DNA from: JBOFSQ01 sp051651625
Lineage (GTDB): Bacteria; Planctomycetota; Planctomycetia; Pirellulales; Thermoguttaceae
Direction: 5' to 3'
Assembly: GCA_051651625.1 (NCBI GenBank)
Contig: JBOFSQ010000014.1
Coordinates: 1-64,000, forward strand
Length of the DNA stretch: 64,000 nt
The notes under the pieces were generated by a model that saw nothing but the letters and a program-made list of their open reading frames with translations, made no database searches and was not told where the DNA came from. Position 1 is the first letter of the stretch. Each line of letters begins with the position of its first letter. Below are positions 32,790-42,098 of this stretch, piece by piece. A program made the translations under genes and the position numbers.

Positions 32790-34193
32790 ATGTACGACAT
32801 CATTGTAATCGGTTCCGGTCTTGCTGGGATGACGGCGGCGAATATTCTCGGCAAATCGGGGCACAAAGTTCTCTTGCTCGAACAGCACTACAAGCTCGGC
32901 GGGCTTGCGACGACGTTTCACCGTCGCGGCGGTCACATCTTCGACATTTCGCTCCACGGTTTTCCGGTCGGGATGGTCAAGAGTTGTCGCCGCTACTGGA
33001 GCAAAGAGATCGCCGAACGGATCGTGCAGCTTCCGAGTATTCGGTTCGACAATCCGCAATTCTCGCTCTCGACGACATTCACCCGCGACGACTTCACACG
33101 ACTTCTCATCGAGAAATTCGGCATTGCGCCGGAACGTGTGACAGCGTTCTTCGACAAAGCGCGGTCGATGACGCACTACGACGCGCAGCAGTTAACGACG
33201 CAGCAACTCTTCGACGAGTTCTTCCCCGGACGCGATGACGTTGTGCGGCTTTTGATGGAGCCGATTACTTATGCGAACGGTTCAACGCTCGAAGACCCCG
33301 CGCTCACTTACGGGATTGTCTTCTCAAACTTTATGTCGCAGGGCGTATTCACGTTTCGCGGCGGCACCGATCTTTTCGTTCGTTTGATGCGGAAAACGCT
33401 GCTCGAAAACGGCGTAACGATTCGGCTGAACACACCGGCGGAGAAGATTGTCGTCGAGAACGGTCGCGTTGTTGGCGTAGTCGCAGGCAGCGAAACGATT
33501 CGTTCGCGTGTCGTTCTTTCAAACGCAAACTTGAAGGCGACGATTTTGAATCTCGTCGGGCGCGAGGCGTTTGCGGATTCATCGTTTGTCGATGCGACGG
33601 AGGCGGTTCGGCTCAACAATTCGAGTGCGCAAGTTTACATCGCGCTCAAACGTGGCGAGACGATTGATCACAATGTTTGCGGCGATTTGCTGTTCACTTC
33701 GACTGCACCGGCGTTTCGCACGGAACTTTTGTTGAGTCGTCAGATTACGAGTCGCACTTACTCGTTTTATTATCCGACGACGCGGCCCGACGTTGCTGAT
33801 CAATCTGATCGCCACTACATCGTCGCCAGCACGAACGCCAACTATAGCGACTGGGCGTCGCTCTCGCCGAGCGACTACGCGAAGAGCAAGTCCGCACTCA
33901 TTGACGAGACGCTTACGCACCTTGATCGTTACGTCCCGAACGTCCGCGAGCGGATCGCGTATACCGAAGCGGCGACGCCGCTGACGTTTGAGCGTTACAC
34001 GTCTCACTTGGGCGGCGCGAGTTTTGGAACGAAGTACGAAGGCCTCGCGGTGAGTCGTTCGCTGCACCAAAAAGTCGCGGGCCTGTTCCACAGCGGCAGT
34101 GTTGGGATAATCATGTCGGGCTGGCTCGGAGCGGTAAACTACGGCGTCATCACCGCCAACGACGTTGAGGCATTTTTGCTAGAGACGGCGTGA
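32790..34193 (+). CDS. CrtI/phytoene desaturase-like FAD-dependent oxidoreductase
   Basis: 467 aa. The N-terminal dinucleotide-binding motif is IIVIGSGLAGMTAANILGKSGHKVLLLEQ, followed by GGLATTF. The C-terminal FAD block is LFHSGSVGIIMSGWLGAVNYGVITAND. This places it in the phytoene desaturase / all-trans-retinol saturase superfamily; the exact substrate is unclear, as no carotenoid or squalene genes are nearby. The start MYDIIVIG at 32790 follows a family A repeat, which occupies the leader and could influence expression. Confidence 0.82.
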   Translation: MYDIIVIGSGLAGMTAANILGKSGHKVLLLEQHYKLGGLATTFHRRGGHIFDISLHGFPVGMVKSCRRYWSKEIAERIVQLPSIRFDNPQFSLSTTFTRDDFTRLLIEKFGIAPERVTAFFDKARSMTHYDAQQLTTQQLFDEFFPGRDDVVRLLMEPITYANGSTLEDPALTYGIVFSNFMSQGVFTFRGGTDLFVRLMRKTLLENGVTIRLNTPAEKIVVENGRVVGVVAGSETIRSRVVLSNANLKATILNLVGREAFADSSFVDATEAVRLNNSSAQVYIALKRGETIDHNVCGDLLFTSTAPAFRTELLLSRQITSRTYSFYYPTTRPDVADQSDRHYIVASTNANYSDWASLSPSDYAKSKSALIDETLTHLDRYVPNVRERIAYTEAATPLTFERYTSHLGGASFGTKYEGLAVSRSLHQKVAGLFHSGSVGIIMSGWLGAVNYGVITANDVEAFLLETA

Positions 34194-34228
34194 GCGGCAA
34201 CAGGTAGAAACATCGGAGGGATGCGGAT

Positions 34229-35074
34229 ATGCCTACACGAAAAAACAATTTGGTTGCCCCAGTGGTTAAGTGGGTCGGTGGAAAGCGGCAACTGATTGCC
34301 GAAATTGAACAGCGTCTGCCGCCGTGTAGTTCTTACACAACCTACTACGAGCCTTTTTGTGGCGGCGGTGCGGTGCTCTTTCATCGGCAGCCGAAACACG
34401 CCGTGGTGAGCGACATCAACGGCGAACTCATCAACCTGTATCAGATGATTCAAACCAATGTGGATGGTCTGATCACCGAACTTCGTAAGCACAAAAACGA
34501 CGAAGCCCACTATTACGAGATCCGCCAGTTAGACCGCGATAAGAAGCGATACGGCCAACTCACACCGGTGCAAAAAGCTGCGAGACTGGTCTTCCTCAAC
34601 AAGACGTGTTACAACGGGCTTTTTCGCGTGAATGGTGCTGGAGAGTTTAACAGTCCGTTTGGGAGATACAAAAACCCCAACATTGTAGATGAGGCGGTAT
34701 TGCGGGCGGTGCATAACTACGTTAGCTCAAATAATATCACATTCCGTCACGCTGATTATGAAGAAGTGCTCAGCGACGCAACGCAACACGACTTTGTTTA
34801 CCTCGACCCGCCTTACGATCCTGTCTCACACACGGCAAGTTTTACCGGATACGACAAAGGCGGATTTGATCAAGATGCGCAGAGTAGACTCAAGCAAGCT
34901 TGTGATGCGTTGGACAAAAGAGGAGTCAAGTTTTTGCTGTCGAATTCGGCGACTGATTTTATCAAAACTCTCTATGCGAGCTACAAGATTGACGTGGTAC
35001 CAGCAAAGCGGTTTATAAACTCTGTTGCTGAAAAACGTGGCGACATCGATGAAGTTTTGGTGAGGAACTACTAA
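34229..35074 (+). CDS. DNA adenine methyltransferase, D12/Dam class (type II R-M system 1)
   Basis: 281 aa. N-terminal KWVGGKRQLIAEI and PFCGGGAVLFH (AdoMet binding, FxGxG-like) and the catalytic DPPY in FVYLDPPYDPVS. This is the D12 class of N6-adenine methylases (PF02086), as in M.DpnIIA and Dam. The stop overlaps the next gene (TAATG), so methylase and nuclease are translationally coupled. The target site cannot be read from sequence. Confidence 0.92.
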   Translation: MPTRKNNLVAPVVKWVGGKRQLIAEIEQRLPPCSSYTTYYEPFCGGGAVLFHRQPKHAVVSDINGELINLYQMIQTNVDGLITELRKHKNDEAHYYEIRQLDRDKKRYGQLTPVQKAARLVFLNKTCYNGLFRVNGAGEFNSPFGRYKNPNIVDEAVLRAVHNYVSSNNITFRHADYEEVLSDATQHDFVYLDPPYDPVSHTASFTGYDKGGFDQDAQSRLKQACDALDKRGVKFLLSNSATDFIKTLYASYKIDVVPAKRFINSVAEKRGDIDEVLVRNY

Positions 35075-36357
35075 TGCGAAAGTATGATGCAAAATGGGAA
35101 ACATTGTTTGCGGAAGACCAACTTCTGGCTCGCATCCGTAATGATGGCAGTGTTCGTGTCACTGCGGAGCGAATCAAGCAGTTGCGTGAACCACGCCTGA
35201 TGACCAAGTTCGATCAGTTGGCAGACCTTCCCACGATTTTCCAAGACAACGGACTCGCCATTTTGCCGCTGTCGCGTCGGGAGTACTGCATCGCGCCGTT
35301 TGAGGCGTATCACACGCTTACGTCTCAAAATGACACGAATGTCACGATATGCCCGTTGCCATCATTTCTTGAGAATGTCGTTGCGAATGGTGAACCGCGC
35401 AGCGAGGCGATCTCGCTCAATCTCGCTTACGCATCAGGGATGTTGTCAGATTTTCTAGGCGAAGAGAAACTGTTTCCTGTTATGAGCGGGCGAATGAATT
35501 CCTCGCAAATTTCGTTCACGATACATTGTAACACGCATGGCGAGCGGTGTGATCACAATCTTAAAGTGGACAACGCTCAACTGGAAATTGATGGCGGATA
35601 CGAAGGGTGTGAAAGCCTTGCTGTTATCGAAGTGAAAAATCGCCCCGTCACCGACTTCATCATTCGGCAGCTTTACTTTCCGTATCGACGTTTGTCAACG
35701 CTGTACAAGAAAACAGTACGCCCCGTTTTCTTGGTGTGCGTTGACAACACCTTTCGCTTTTACGAATATCGTTTCGACAATCTGCTCAACTACAACTCAC
35801 TGAAGCTGATAAAAACGCGACGTTACTCGCTGGGTGCAGCGGACGACGTAACGGCGATCTCGCTTGACGATCTGTTCCAGTATGCCCAGCAGGTTGCGCC
35901 AGAAAAAACTTCAGTTCCGTTCCCGCAAGCCGATGACATTTCGCGTGTTCTCAATCTGTGTGAATCACTCGTCGCCAATGATTTGTCGAAAGAAGCTGTT
36001 GCGAGTTTGTATCAGTTCGCGCCGCGTCAGGCCGACTATTATGCCAACGCGGGACGGTTTCTCGGCTTGATTCAAAAACACAACGCTGTTTTCTCTTTGA
36101 CTGTCGAAGGGCGTCGTGTTTTCTCGCTCCCGACCAAACTGCGTTTGGTTGCTGTTGCCGAGAAAATTTTGGCGAGACCAGTCTTTCGCGACGCTTTTAT
36201 CGCTTTGATATCCAAAGGCATTCTTCCGCCTTACGAGCAGTTGGCACAACTGATTTCGCAGGAAACAGGCTTGCCGTCCTCAAGCGATACGGTACGTCGT
36301 CGCGCATCAACTGTTGCCCACTGGGTCAACTGGATTGCCGGACTTCAGCACTTGTGA
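35074..36357 (+). CDS. Probable type II restriction endonuclease (R-M system 1)
   Basis: 427 aa. A PD-(D/E)XK-type site is visible: E171-I-D173 and, after a short loop, E186-V-K188 in SLAVIEVKNRP. The C-terminal ~170 residues look like helical winged domains (AVASLYQFAPRQADYYANAGRFLGL ... GRRVFSLP). Its position immediately after a D12 methylase, overlapping by one base, supports the role. It resembles a group of large type II enzymes annotated only by DUFs; cleavage specificity is unknown. ATG 35074 is used within TAATG. Confidence 0.8.
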   Translation: MRKYDAKWETLFAEDQLLARIRNDGSVRVTAERIKQLREPRLMTKFDQLADLPTIFQDNGLAILPLSRREYCIAPFEAYHTLTSQNDTNVTICPLPSFLENVVANGEPRSEAISLNLAYASGMLSDFLGEEKLFPVMSGRMNSSQISFTIHCNTHGERCDHNLKVDNAQLEIDGGYEGCESLAVIEVKNRPVTDFIIRQLYFPYRRLSTLYKKTVRPVFLVCVDNTFRFYEYRFDNLLNYNSLKLIKTRRYSLGAADDVTAISLDDLFQYAQQVAPEKTSVPFPQADDISRVLNLCESLVANDLSKEAVASLYQFAPRQADYYANAGRFLGLIQKHNAVFSLTVEGRRVFSLPTKLRLVAVAEKILARPVFRDAFIALISKGILPPYEQLAQLISQETGLPSSSDTVRRRASTVAHWVNWIAGLQHL

Positions 36358-36410
36358 AATTGTAGTGATCGAATCAAAAAAACACCAAACACCTTACGAA
36401 AACAATCAAA

Positions 36411-37424
36411 ATGTCACTCACATACAAATCTGCGGGGGTTGATCTTGATGTCTATGCGGAGTCGATGTCGCGGTTGCCGCGACTGGCGGCGAAGACGTTT
36501 AACGACCGCGTGTTGCGTCTCGACGGCGGATTTGCCGGGCTTTTCCGGCTCGGCACATACCGCGACCCCGTTCTCGTAAGCTGTACCGACGGCGTCGGCA
36601 CGAAGTTAAAAATCGCCGTCGCGGCGGGACGGAATAGTACCATCGGAATAGATCTGGTGGCGATGAGCGTCAACGACGCAATCTGCTGCGGAGCGACGCC
36701 GCTGTTCTTTCTCGATTACGTTGCGATGGCGAAAGACGACCCCGATCTGCTTGAGATGATCGTCGGCGGGATCGTCGATGGTTGCCAGCAGAGCGGTTGC
36801 GCACTCCTCGGCGGCGAGACCGCAATCATGCCCGACCTCTATCACATCGGCGACTACGACCTCGCAGGTTTCTGCGTCGGCGTCGTCGAACGCGACGACG
36901 TAATCGACGGAAAGTCGATCCAGCGCGGCAACAAACTCATCGCGCTTCCGTCGAGCGGTCTCCACTCGAACGGTTATTCGCTGGCGAGAAAAGTCGTCTT
37001 CGAGGCGGCGCAACTCAAACTCGATGACGTTGTTGCCGAGACGAAACAGACTGTCGCCGACTTACTTCTCGAACCGACACGGATTTACGTTCGCATTGTG
37101 TTAGACGTTCTTGAAAAGTTTAAGGCGAATGTTGGCGTTCGCGGAATCGCTCACATCACCGGCGGCGGACTGCACGAAAACCTGTCGCGGATTGTCCCCG
37201 AAGGTTTTTCACTCAACATCGACGATGCCGCACTTCGTAAAAACCGTCCGTTTGTTTTCGACTGGCTGCAAAAACTCGGCGACATCGCCGACGCCGAAAT
37301 GGCCCGCGTCTTCAACTGCGGTTTGGGACTCGTCTTCGTCGTCGATGCCGATAGCGCGGATGCGATTGTCGAACATCTGCATCAGTGCGGAGAATCGCCA
37401 CGCGTCGTTGGAGAGATTGTGTAG
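36411..37424 (+). CDS. purM: Phosphoribosylformylglycinamidine cyclo-ligase
   Basis: 337 aa; AIR synthetase of purine biosynthesis. Motifs: LTYKSAGVDLDVYAES, VSCTDGVGTKLKIA, GIDLVAMSVNDAICCGATPLFFLDY, QSGCALLGGETAIMPDLY, LPSSGLHSNGYSLAR and GIAHITGGGLHENL. All ATP-binding and catalytic blocks are present. It sits between R-M system 1 and the RND pump without sign of an operon. Confidence 0.96.
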   Translation: MSLTYKSAGVDLDVYAESMSRLPRLAAKTFNDRVLRLDGGFAGLFRLGTYRDPVLVSCTDGVGTKLKIAVAAGRNSTIGIDLVAMSVNDAICCGATPLFFLDYVAMAKDDPDLLEMIVGGIVDGCQQSGCALLGGETAIMPDLYHIGDYDLAGFCVGVVERDDVIDGKSIQRGNKLIALPSSGLHSNGYSLARKVVFEAAQLKLDDVVAETKQTVADLLLEPTRIYVRIVLDVLEKFKANVGVRGIAHITGGGLHENLSRIVPEGFSLNIDDAALRKNRPFVFDWLQKLGDIADAEMARVFNCGLGLVFVVDADSADAIVEHLHQCGESPRVVGEIV

Positions 37425-37460
37425 AGCGTCGCACAAATTACTGCGCCGGGTACTTGTTCG

Positions 37461-37489
37461 GACACTCGCTTACGCTTCGCGTTCTTATT
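37461..37489 (-). repeat. Family B repeat, single copy
   Basis: GACACTCGCTTACGCTTCGC then GTTCTTATT, in the spacer between purM and the RND gene. Confidence 0.85.
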
Positions 37490-37561
37490 TCTTGCCGACC
37501 GCAACGAAGTTGCCGGGAGGCTACCGGATGCAACGTCACGTTGCCTGATTAATTTCTCGCC

Positions 37562-40500
37562 ATGAAAAACTTTGTCCGCTGGGTTGTCTCGAATTCTGCT
37601 GCGATGAATACGCTGATGTTCTCCGTCATCGTCGCGGGGATTTTCAGCTTCGCAAACATGCGACGCGAACTGTTTCCGCAGTTCGATCTCGACGTGATCG
37701 TTATCTCCGTCCCGTACCCGGGCGCGGTTCCCGAAGAGGTCGAAAACGGAATCTGCCAAAAGATCGAAGAAGCCGTCGCCGACATCGACGGCATCAAAAA
37801 AGTCAACGCGACCGCGAGCGAAGGCGTCGGCACGGTGAGTCTCACGCTGCACTCATACGTCAAAGACCAGCAGAAAATTCTCAACGAAGTCCGCAACGCC
37901 GTTGACCGAATTCCGAGTCTGCCGCAACTGGCCGAGAACAAAACTATCAGCCTCATCACGCTGCGAAGTCAGGCAATCCAACTCGCCGTCGTAAGCGCAG
38001 GAAACACCGACGAACCGCTCCACGACCGGAATCTGCGGTACGTCGCCGAAGAGGTTCGCAAACGTCTTTTGCGTTATCCGCGCATCAAAACCGTTGACAT
38101 AACCGGCGCGCGAAACTATCAGATCGACATCGAAATCCCCGAAATGACGCTCCGAAAATACGGGATGACGCTCCTCGATGTCGCGCGGATCGTGCGCGAA
38201 CAGAACATCGAAATCCCCGGCGGACTGATGCGAACCGAGTCCGCTGAAGTCATGATTCGCGGATTCGACAAACGAACAACCGGCACCGCTATCGAAAAGA
38301 TTCCGGTTATCACGTCGCTCGATGGCGTCGTCTTAACTGTCGGCGACCTCGGAACCGTCCGCGACGACTTTGAAGACTCAACCGCAATCAGTTTAATTAA
38401 CGGCAAACCGGGGCTTACATTAACCGTCAACAAAACCAACGCCGAAGACCTAATCAAAATAACCGACGACGTTAAGAAGTTTCTCCGCGACGAAGCACCG
38501 AAAATGTTGCCCGACGGTTACAGCATCGTCACCGTCGCCGATATGTCAACGCACGTCAACGACCGAATCCAACTCCTCCTTCGCAACGGTGCGCAAGGGA
38601 TGGTGATCGTCGTCGTACTCCTCGCACTCTTTCTCGAACTGCGGCTCGCGTTTTGGGTGATGCTCGGTATTCCGATCTCGTTTCTCGGCGGCGGGATGCT
38701 GCTCTACGGAATGGACCAGACGATCAACATGCTGTCGCTCTTCGCGTTCATTATGGTGCTCGGTATTTTGGTGGACGATGCGATAGTCGTCGGCGAAAAC
38801 ATTTACCATCACCGGCAACTTGGAAAAGATTTTACGCAAGCCGCGATTGACGGTGCGTGCGAAGTTATGCCGTCGGTGGCGTCGGCGGTGCTGACGACGA
38901 TCATCGCGTTTATGCCGATGTTTTTCGTCCCCGGAGTGATGGGGCGGTTTTTTGAAATCGTCCCGATAACGGTAATTTCGCTGCTAGCGTTTTCGCTCTT
39001 TGAGGCGTTTTTCATTCTGCCGGTTCACCTCGCGGGACACTCGCTCCGTGACAAAGTTTCGTGGCGCGACAAAGTTGAGTCGCTCGCGCCGCCACTTCGT
39101 CCCGCCGCACGCGGACTCCTCGCCATCGCGGCCTTTTTCGCGTATCCGTTCCAGCGTTTTTATGCCGGAACGCGGTATGTCAATCGCGTCGTTGATCACC
39201 TGCTCAGTCTCTTCGTGCAAAAAGTTTATGGTCCGGCGACGGCGTTCACGTTACGCAATCCTGTGACGACGCTTGCCATCTTCAGTTGTTCGATTCTGAT
39301 AACAATCGGCGCGATGATGGGCGGCGTGATTCAGTTTGTCGAGTCGCCGAAGATGGACGGTCTCGTATTGCAAGCGAAAGTGAAGTACCCCGACGGAACG
39401 CCCGCACACATCACCGACGCGGCGACGATTCACCTTGAAAACGCGATCAAAAAACTCGATGCCGAATACGTCGCCGAGACCGGAAAAAGTGTGGTGCGAA
39501 CGGTTGGTCGTCAGGTCGGAGTTTTGGCGAGTATCTCGCCGATGGGCGGCAGTGGCGGCAGCAGTTCCAACCAAGGACAGGTGACGGTGGAGCTTGTCGA
39601 TTCAGCCGAGCGTGACATTCCGAGCACGCAGATTCTTGCGCGGTGGCGGTCGGAAGTTGGGAAGATAATTGGCGTTCAGAGTCTCACGTTTGAAGGGATG
39701 GGCGGCGGACCGGGCGGGAAGATGATCGAGTTCAAGATGCTGGCCGACGGCAAAGACCTTGCGGTTCTCGAATCGGCGGTGGCGATAGTGATGAAGCGAC
39801 TCAGCCAGTTTGAAGGCGTCAAAGACATCGTGTCCGACGCCGTTCCGGGGAAGCAGGAGTTTCGCACGTCGATCAAGGAACGCGCCAAAGCACTCGGCAT
39901 AACGAACGCCGCGCTGACGAACCAGTTGCGTGCGTCGTTCTACGGAGCGGAAGTTATGCGGCTTCAAATCGACCGTCACGAAGTCAAGCTGATGGTTCGC
40001 AATCCGCCTGAAGAACGTAACAGTATGGGGAGTTTTGAAGACATGAAGTTTCGCGCGGGCGGGCTGGAGATTCCGGTCTCGGAACTTGCGAACATCGAGA
40101 CGGCGCGCGGTTATTCGGTGATCAATCGTTACGACCGCAAACGTTCAGTGACGATCTCGGCGGATGTCGATGAACACACCGCGAACGCGGCCAACATCAT
40201 CGCGGAGCTTCAGCGCGAGATGCGAACGAAGTTGCTGACCGACCCGAAGTATCGCGCCGTTGACGTGAAGTGGGAAGGGCAACACGAATCGACGGGCGAG
40301 ACGATGACAGCCCTTCTCGTCGCTGGTGGTGTTGCGCTTTTGGCGATATTCTTGCTGCTTACGTTTGAGTTTAAGTCGGTCGTGCAACCGCTGATTATTT
40401 TGCTCATTATTCCGTTCAGTCTTGTCGGTGCGGTTTGGGGACACTTTTTTCGCGGCATTCCGGTAACGATGATGAGTATGTTTGGTCTTGTCGCGCTCAT

Positions 40501-40885
40501 TGGCGTTGTGATTAACGACTCGATTGTACTCATCGACACGATCAACCGTCTCATCGCCGACGGTCAACCGGTGGTGCGTGCGCTTGTTGAGGCGGGGCGT
40601 CGGCGTTTGCGTCCGATTCTGCTCACGTCAACGACGACGATTGGCGGACTGATGCCGCTTTTGTTAGAGCGTTCGTTTCAGGCGCAGTTTCTGGTTCCGA
40701 TGGCGGTGAGTCTCTGTTTTGGGCTTCTTGCATCGACGGTTTTGGTACTTGTCTTCGTGCCGACGCTTTATTTGTTGTACGTTCGCGTCTGGCAATTTTT
40801 CGGTGGCCACGTCGAAGACCTCGCCGCCTCGCACCACGTCTTCCGCAAACTCTCCGAACAGTCACAGTCAGAACACGAAGCGTAA
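37562..40885 (+). CDS. RND-family efflux permease (AcrB/HAE1-like)
   Basis: 1107 aa, somewhat longer than typical AcrB. TM1 near the N-terminus, then the porter domain (SVPYPGAVPEEVENGICQKIE), TM blocks with the proton-relay region GILVDDAIVVGENIYHH and, in the second half, LVALIGVVINDSIVLIDTINR, each giving the duplicated 12-TM pattern. It exports small molecules using the proton gradient. No adaptor or TolC-like gene is adjacent. The last residues SEHEA-stop are encoded by the first unit of the family B array, so the native C-terminus was overwritten. Confidence 0.92.
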   Translation: MKNFVRWVVSNSAAMNTLMFSVIVAGIFSFANMRRELFPQFDLDVIVISVPYPGAVPEEVENGICQKIEEAVADIDGIKKVNATASEGVGTVSLTLHSYVKDQQKILNEVRNAVDRIPSLPQLAENKTISLITLRSQAIQLAVVSAGNTDEPLHDRNLRYVAEEVRKRLLRYPRIKTVDITGARNYQIDIEIPEMTLRKYGMTLLDVARIVREQNIEIPGGLMRTESAEVMIRGFDKRTTGTAIEKIPVITSLDGVVLTVGDLGTVRDDFEDSTAISLINGKPGLTLTVNKTNAEDLIKITDDVKKFLRDEAPKMLPDGYSIVTVADMSTHVNDRIQLLLRNGAQGMVIVVVLLALFLELRLAFWVMLGIPISFLGGGMLLYGMDQTINMLSLFAFIMVLGILVDDAIVVGENIYHHRQLGKDFTQAAIDGACEVMPSVASAVLTTIIAFMPMFFVPGVMGRFFEIVPITVISLLAFSLFEAFFILPVHLAGHSLRDKVSWRDKVESLAPPLRPAARGLLAIAAFFAYPFQRFYAGTRYVNRVVDHLLSLFVQKVYGPATAFTLRNPVTTLAIFSCSILITIGAMMGGVIQFVESPKMDGLVLQAKVKYPDGTPAHITDAATIHLENAIKKLDAEYVAETGKSVVRTVGRQVGVLASISPMGGSGGSSSNQGQVTVELVDSAERDIPSTQILARWRSEVGKIIGVQSLTFEGMGGGPGGKMIEFKMLADGKDLAVLESAVAIVMKRLSQFEGVKDIVSDAVPGKQEFRTSIKERAKALGITNAALTNQLRASFYGAEVMRLQIDRHEVKLMVRNPPEERNSMGSFEDMKFRAGGLEIPVSELANIETARGYSVINRYDRKRSVTISADVDEHTANAANIIAELQREMRTKLLTDPKYRAVDVKWEGQHESTGETMTALLVAGGVALLAIFLLLTFEFKSVVQPLIILLIIPFSLVGAVWGHFFRGIPVTMMSMFGLVALIGVVINDSIVLIDTINRLIADGQPVVRALVEAGRRRLRPILLTSTTTIGGLMPLLLERSFQAQFLVPMAVSLCFGLLASTVLVLVFVPTLYLLYVRVWQFFGGHVEDLAASHHVFRKLSEQSQSEHEA

Positions 40886-41354
40886 GCGAGTGACACGAAT
40901 CAGAACACGAAGCGTAAGCGAGTGTCCGAATCAGAACACGAAGCGTAAGCGAGTGCCCGAATCAGAACGCGAAGCGTAAGCGAGTGCCCGAATCAGAACG
41001 CGAAGCGTAAGCGAGTGCCACGAATCAGAACGCGAAGCGTAAGCGAGTGCCACGAATCAGAACGCGAAGCGTAAGCGAGTGCCCGAATCAGAACGCGAAG
41101 CGTAAGCGAGTGCCCGAATCAGAACGCGAAGCGTAAGCGAGTGCCCGAATCAGAACACGAAGCGTAAGCGAGTGCCCGAATCAGAACACGAAGCGTAAGC
41201 GAGTGCCACGAATCAGAACGCGAAGCGTAAGCGAGTGCCCGAATCAGAACACGAAGCGTAAGCGAGTGCCACGAATCAGAACGCGAAGCGTAAGCGAGTG
41301 CCACGAATCAGAACGCGAAGCGTAAGCGAGTGCCTGAATCAGAACGCGAAGCGT
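40868..41354 (+). repeat. Family B tandem array, ~16 units of 31-32 bp
   Basis: Fifteen full units and one partial unit of the type TCAGAACRCGAAGCGTAAGC-GAGTGCC(C/AC)GAA follow head to tail without spacers. Variants are few (ACAC/GCGC, CCCG/CCACG). The first unit carries the RND stop codon (40883-40885). It covers most of the 635-bp gap between the RND and MvhD-like genes, which contains no credible ORF. Confidence 0.97.
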
Positions 41355-41386
41355 GTTGGCCAAAACATTTCCACCGTGCCTCTCTC

Positions 41387-41414
41387 TTGTCACCGCATCG
41401 CTGCGCGGTATACT
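41387..41414 (+). promoter_or_regulatory. Candidate promoter of the MvhD-like gene
   Basis: TTGTCA (41387-41392), 16-nt spacer, TATACT (41409-41414). The leader down to ATG 41521 contains two reverse family B copies. Confidence 0.5.
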
Positions 41415-41460
41415 GCCCGCCGTGTTGGGGACGTTCACATGTCCCTCGCCCACGCTCATT

Positions 41461-41515
41461 GGGCACTCGCTTACGCTTCGTGTTCTTATTCACTCGTTTA
41501 CGCTTTCCGCTCTGA
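41461..41515 (-). repeat. Two reverse family B copies
   Basis: 41461-41490 is identical to the 30-nt left arm at 28572-28601; 41491-41515 is a diverged second copy ending 5 bp before the next start codon. Confidence 0.9.
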
Positions 41516-41520
41516 ATTCT

Positions 41521-41961
41521 ATGACGCCAACTTCTGTCACCGCGACAAACTTTGAACCAAAGATCGTTGCTTACGTCTGCAACTGGTGTACTTATCTGGG
41601 GGCCGATCTCGCAGGGACGAGTCGGCTTGAGTATCCGCCGAACGTCCGAATCATTCGTCTCCCTTGCACGGGGCGAATCGATTTCAATCTGATCGTGAAG
41701 GCGTTTGAAGTCGGCGCGGACGCCGTTCTCATCAGCGGTTGTCACCCCGGCGACTGTCACTACAACGCCGGAAACTATCACGCCCGCCGCCGCTGGATTC
41801 TCTTCCGCTCGCTACTCGAAACTCTCGGCATCGACACAGGCCGCATCCACTTCGCATGGATTTCCGCCGCCGAAGGCGCGAAGTTCCAAAAGTACATCGC
41901 CGAAATTGTCGAGACCACAAAGTCGCTCGGCCCGTACACCGAATACGCAAAACCGGTTTGA
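41521..41961 (+). CDS. MvhD/FrhD-like hydrogenase iron-sulfur (delta) subunit, orphan
   Basis: 146 aa. IVAYVCNWCTYLGADLAGTSRL, VRIIRLPCTGRID, GADAVLISGCHPGDCHY and a C-terminal helix match the MvhD family (PF02662). The Cys residues of CNWC, the Cys in PCTG and the GCHPGDC cluster are typical [2Fe-2S] ligands. In methanogens and acetogens MvhD links hydrogenase to heterodisulfide-reductase-like electron bifurcation; here no HdrA or hydrogenase gene is near. ATG 41521 is used, since everything upstream in the frame is repeat. Confidence 0.87.
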   Translation: MTPTSVTATNFEPKIVAYVCNWCTYLGADLAGTSRLEYPPNVRIIRLPCTGRIDFNLIVKAFEVGADAVLISGCHPGDCHYNAGNYHARRRWILFRSLLETLGIDTGRIHFAWISAAEGAKFQKYIAEIVETTKSLGPYTEYAKPV

Positions 41962-42098
41962 TGCCAAAAGACAAAACTTCCCCCGCAATTCAAACACACT
42001 ACACGATGGCCTGCGTCAAACTCCCGTTGTCGATGCCACCGAACATTATCAGCGCACGCTGATCGAAAACTTAATCAACGCCGTGTACCAGCAAATCG

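Noticed and set aside
40868..41354. CRISPR array
   Set aside because: The repeats follow each other without variable spacers and no cas gene is present, so it is a tandem interspersed-repeat array.
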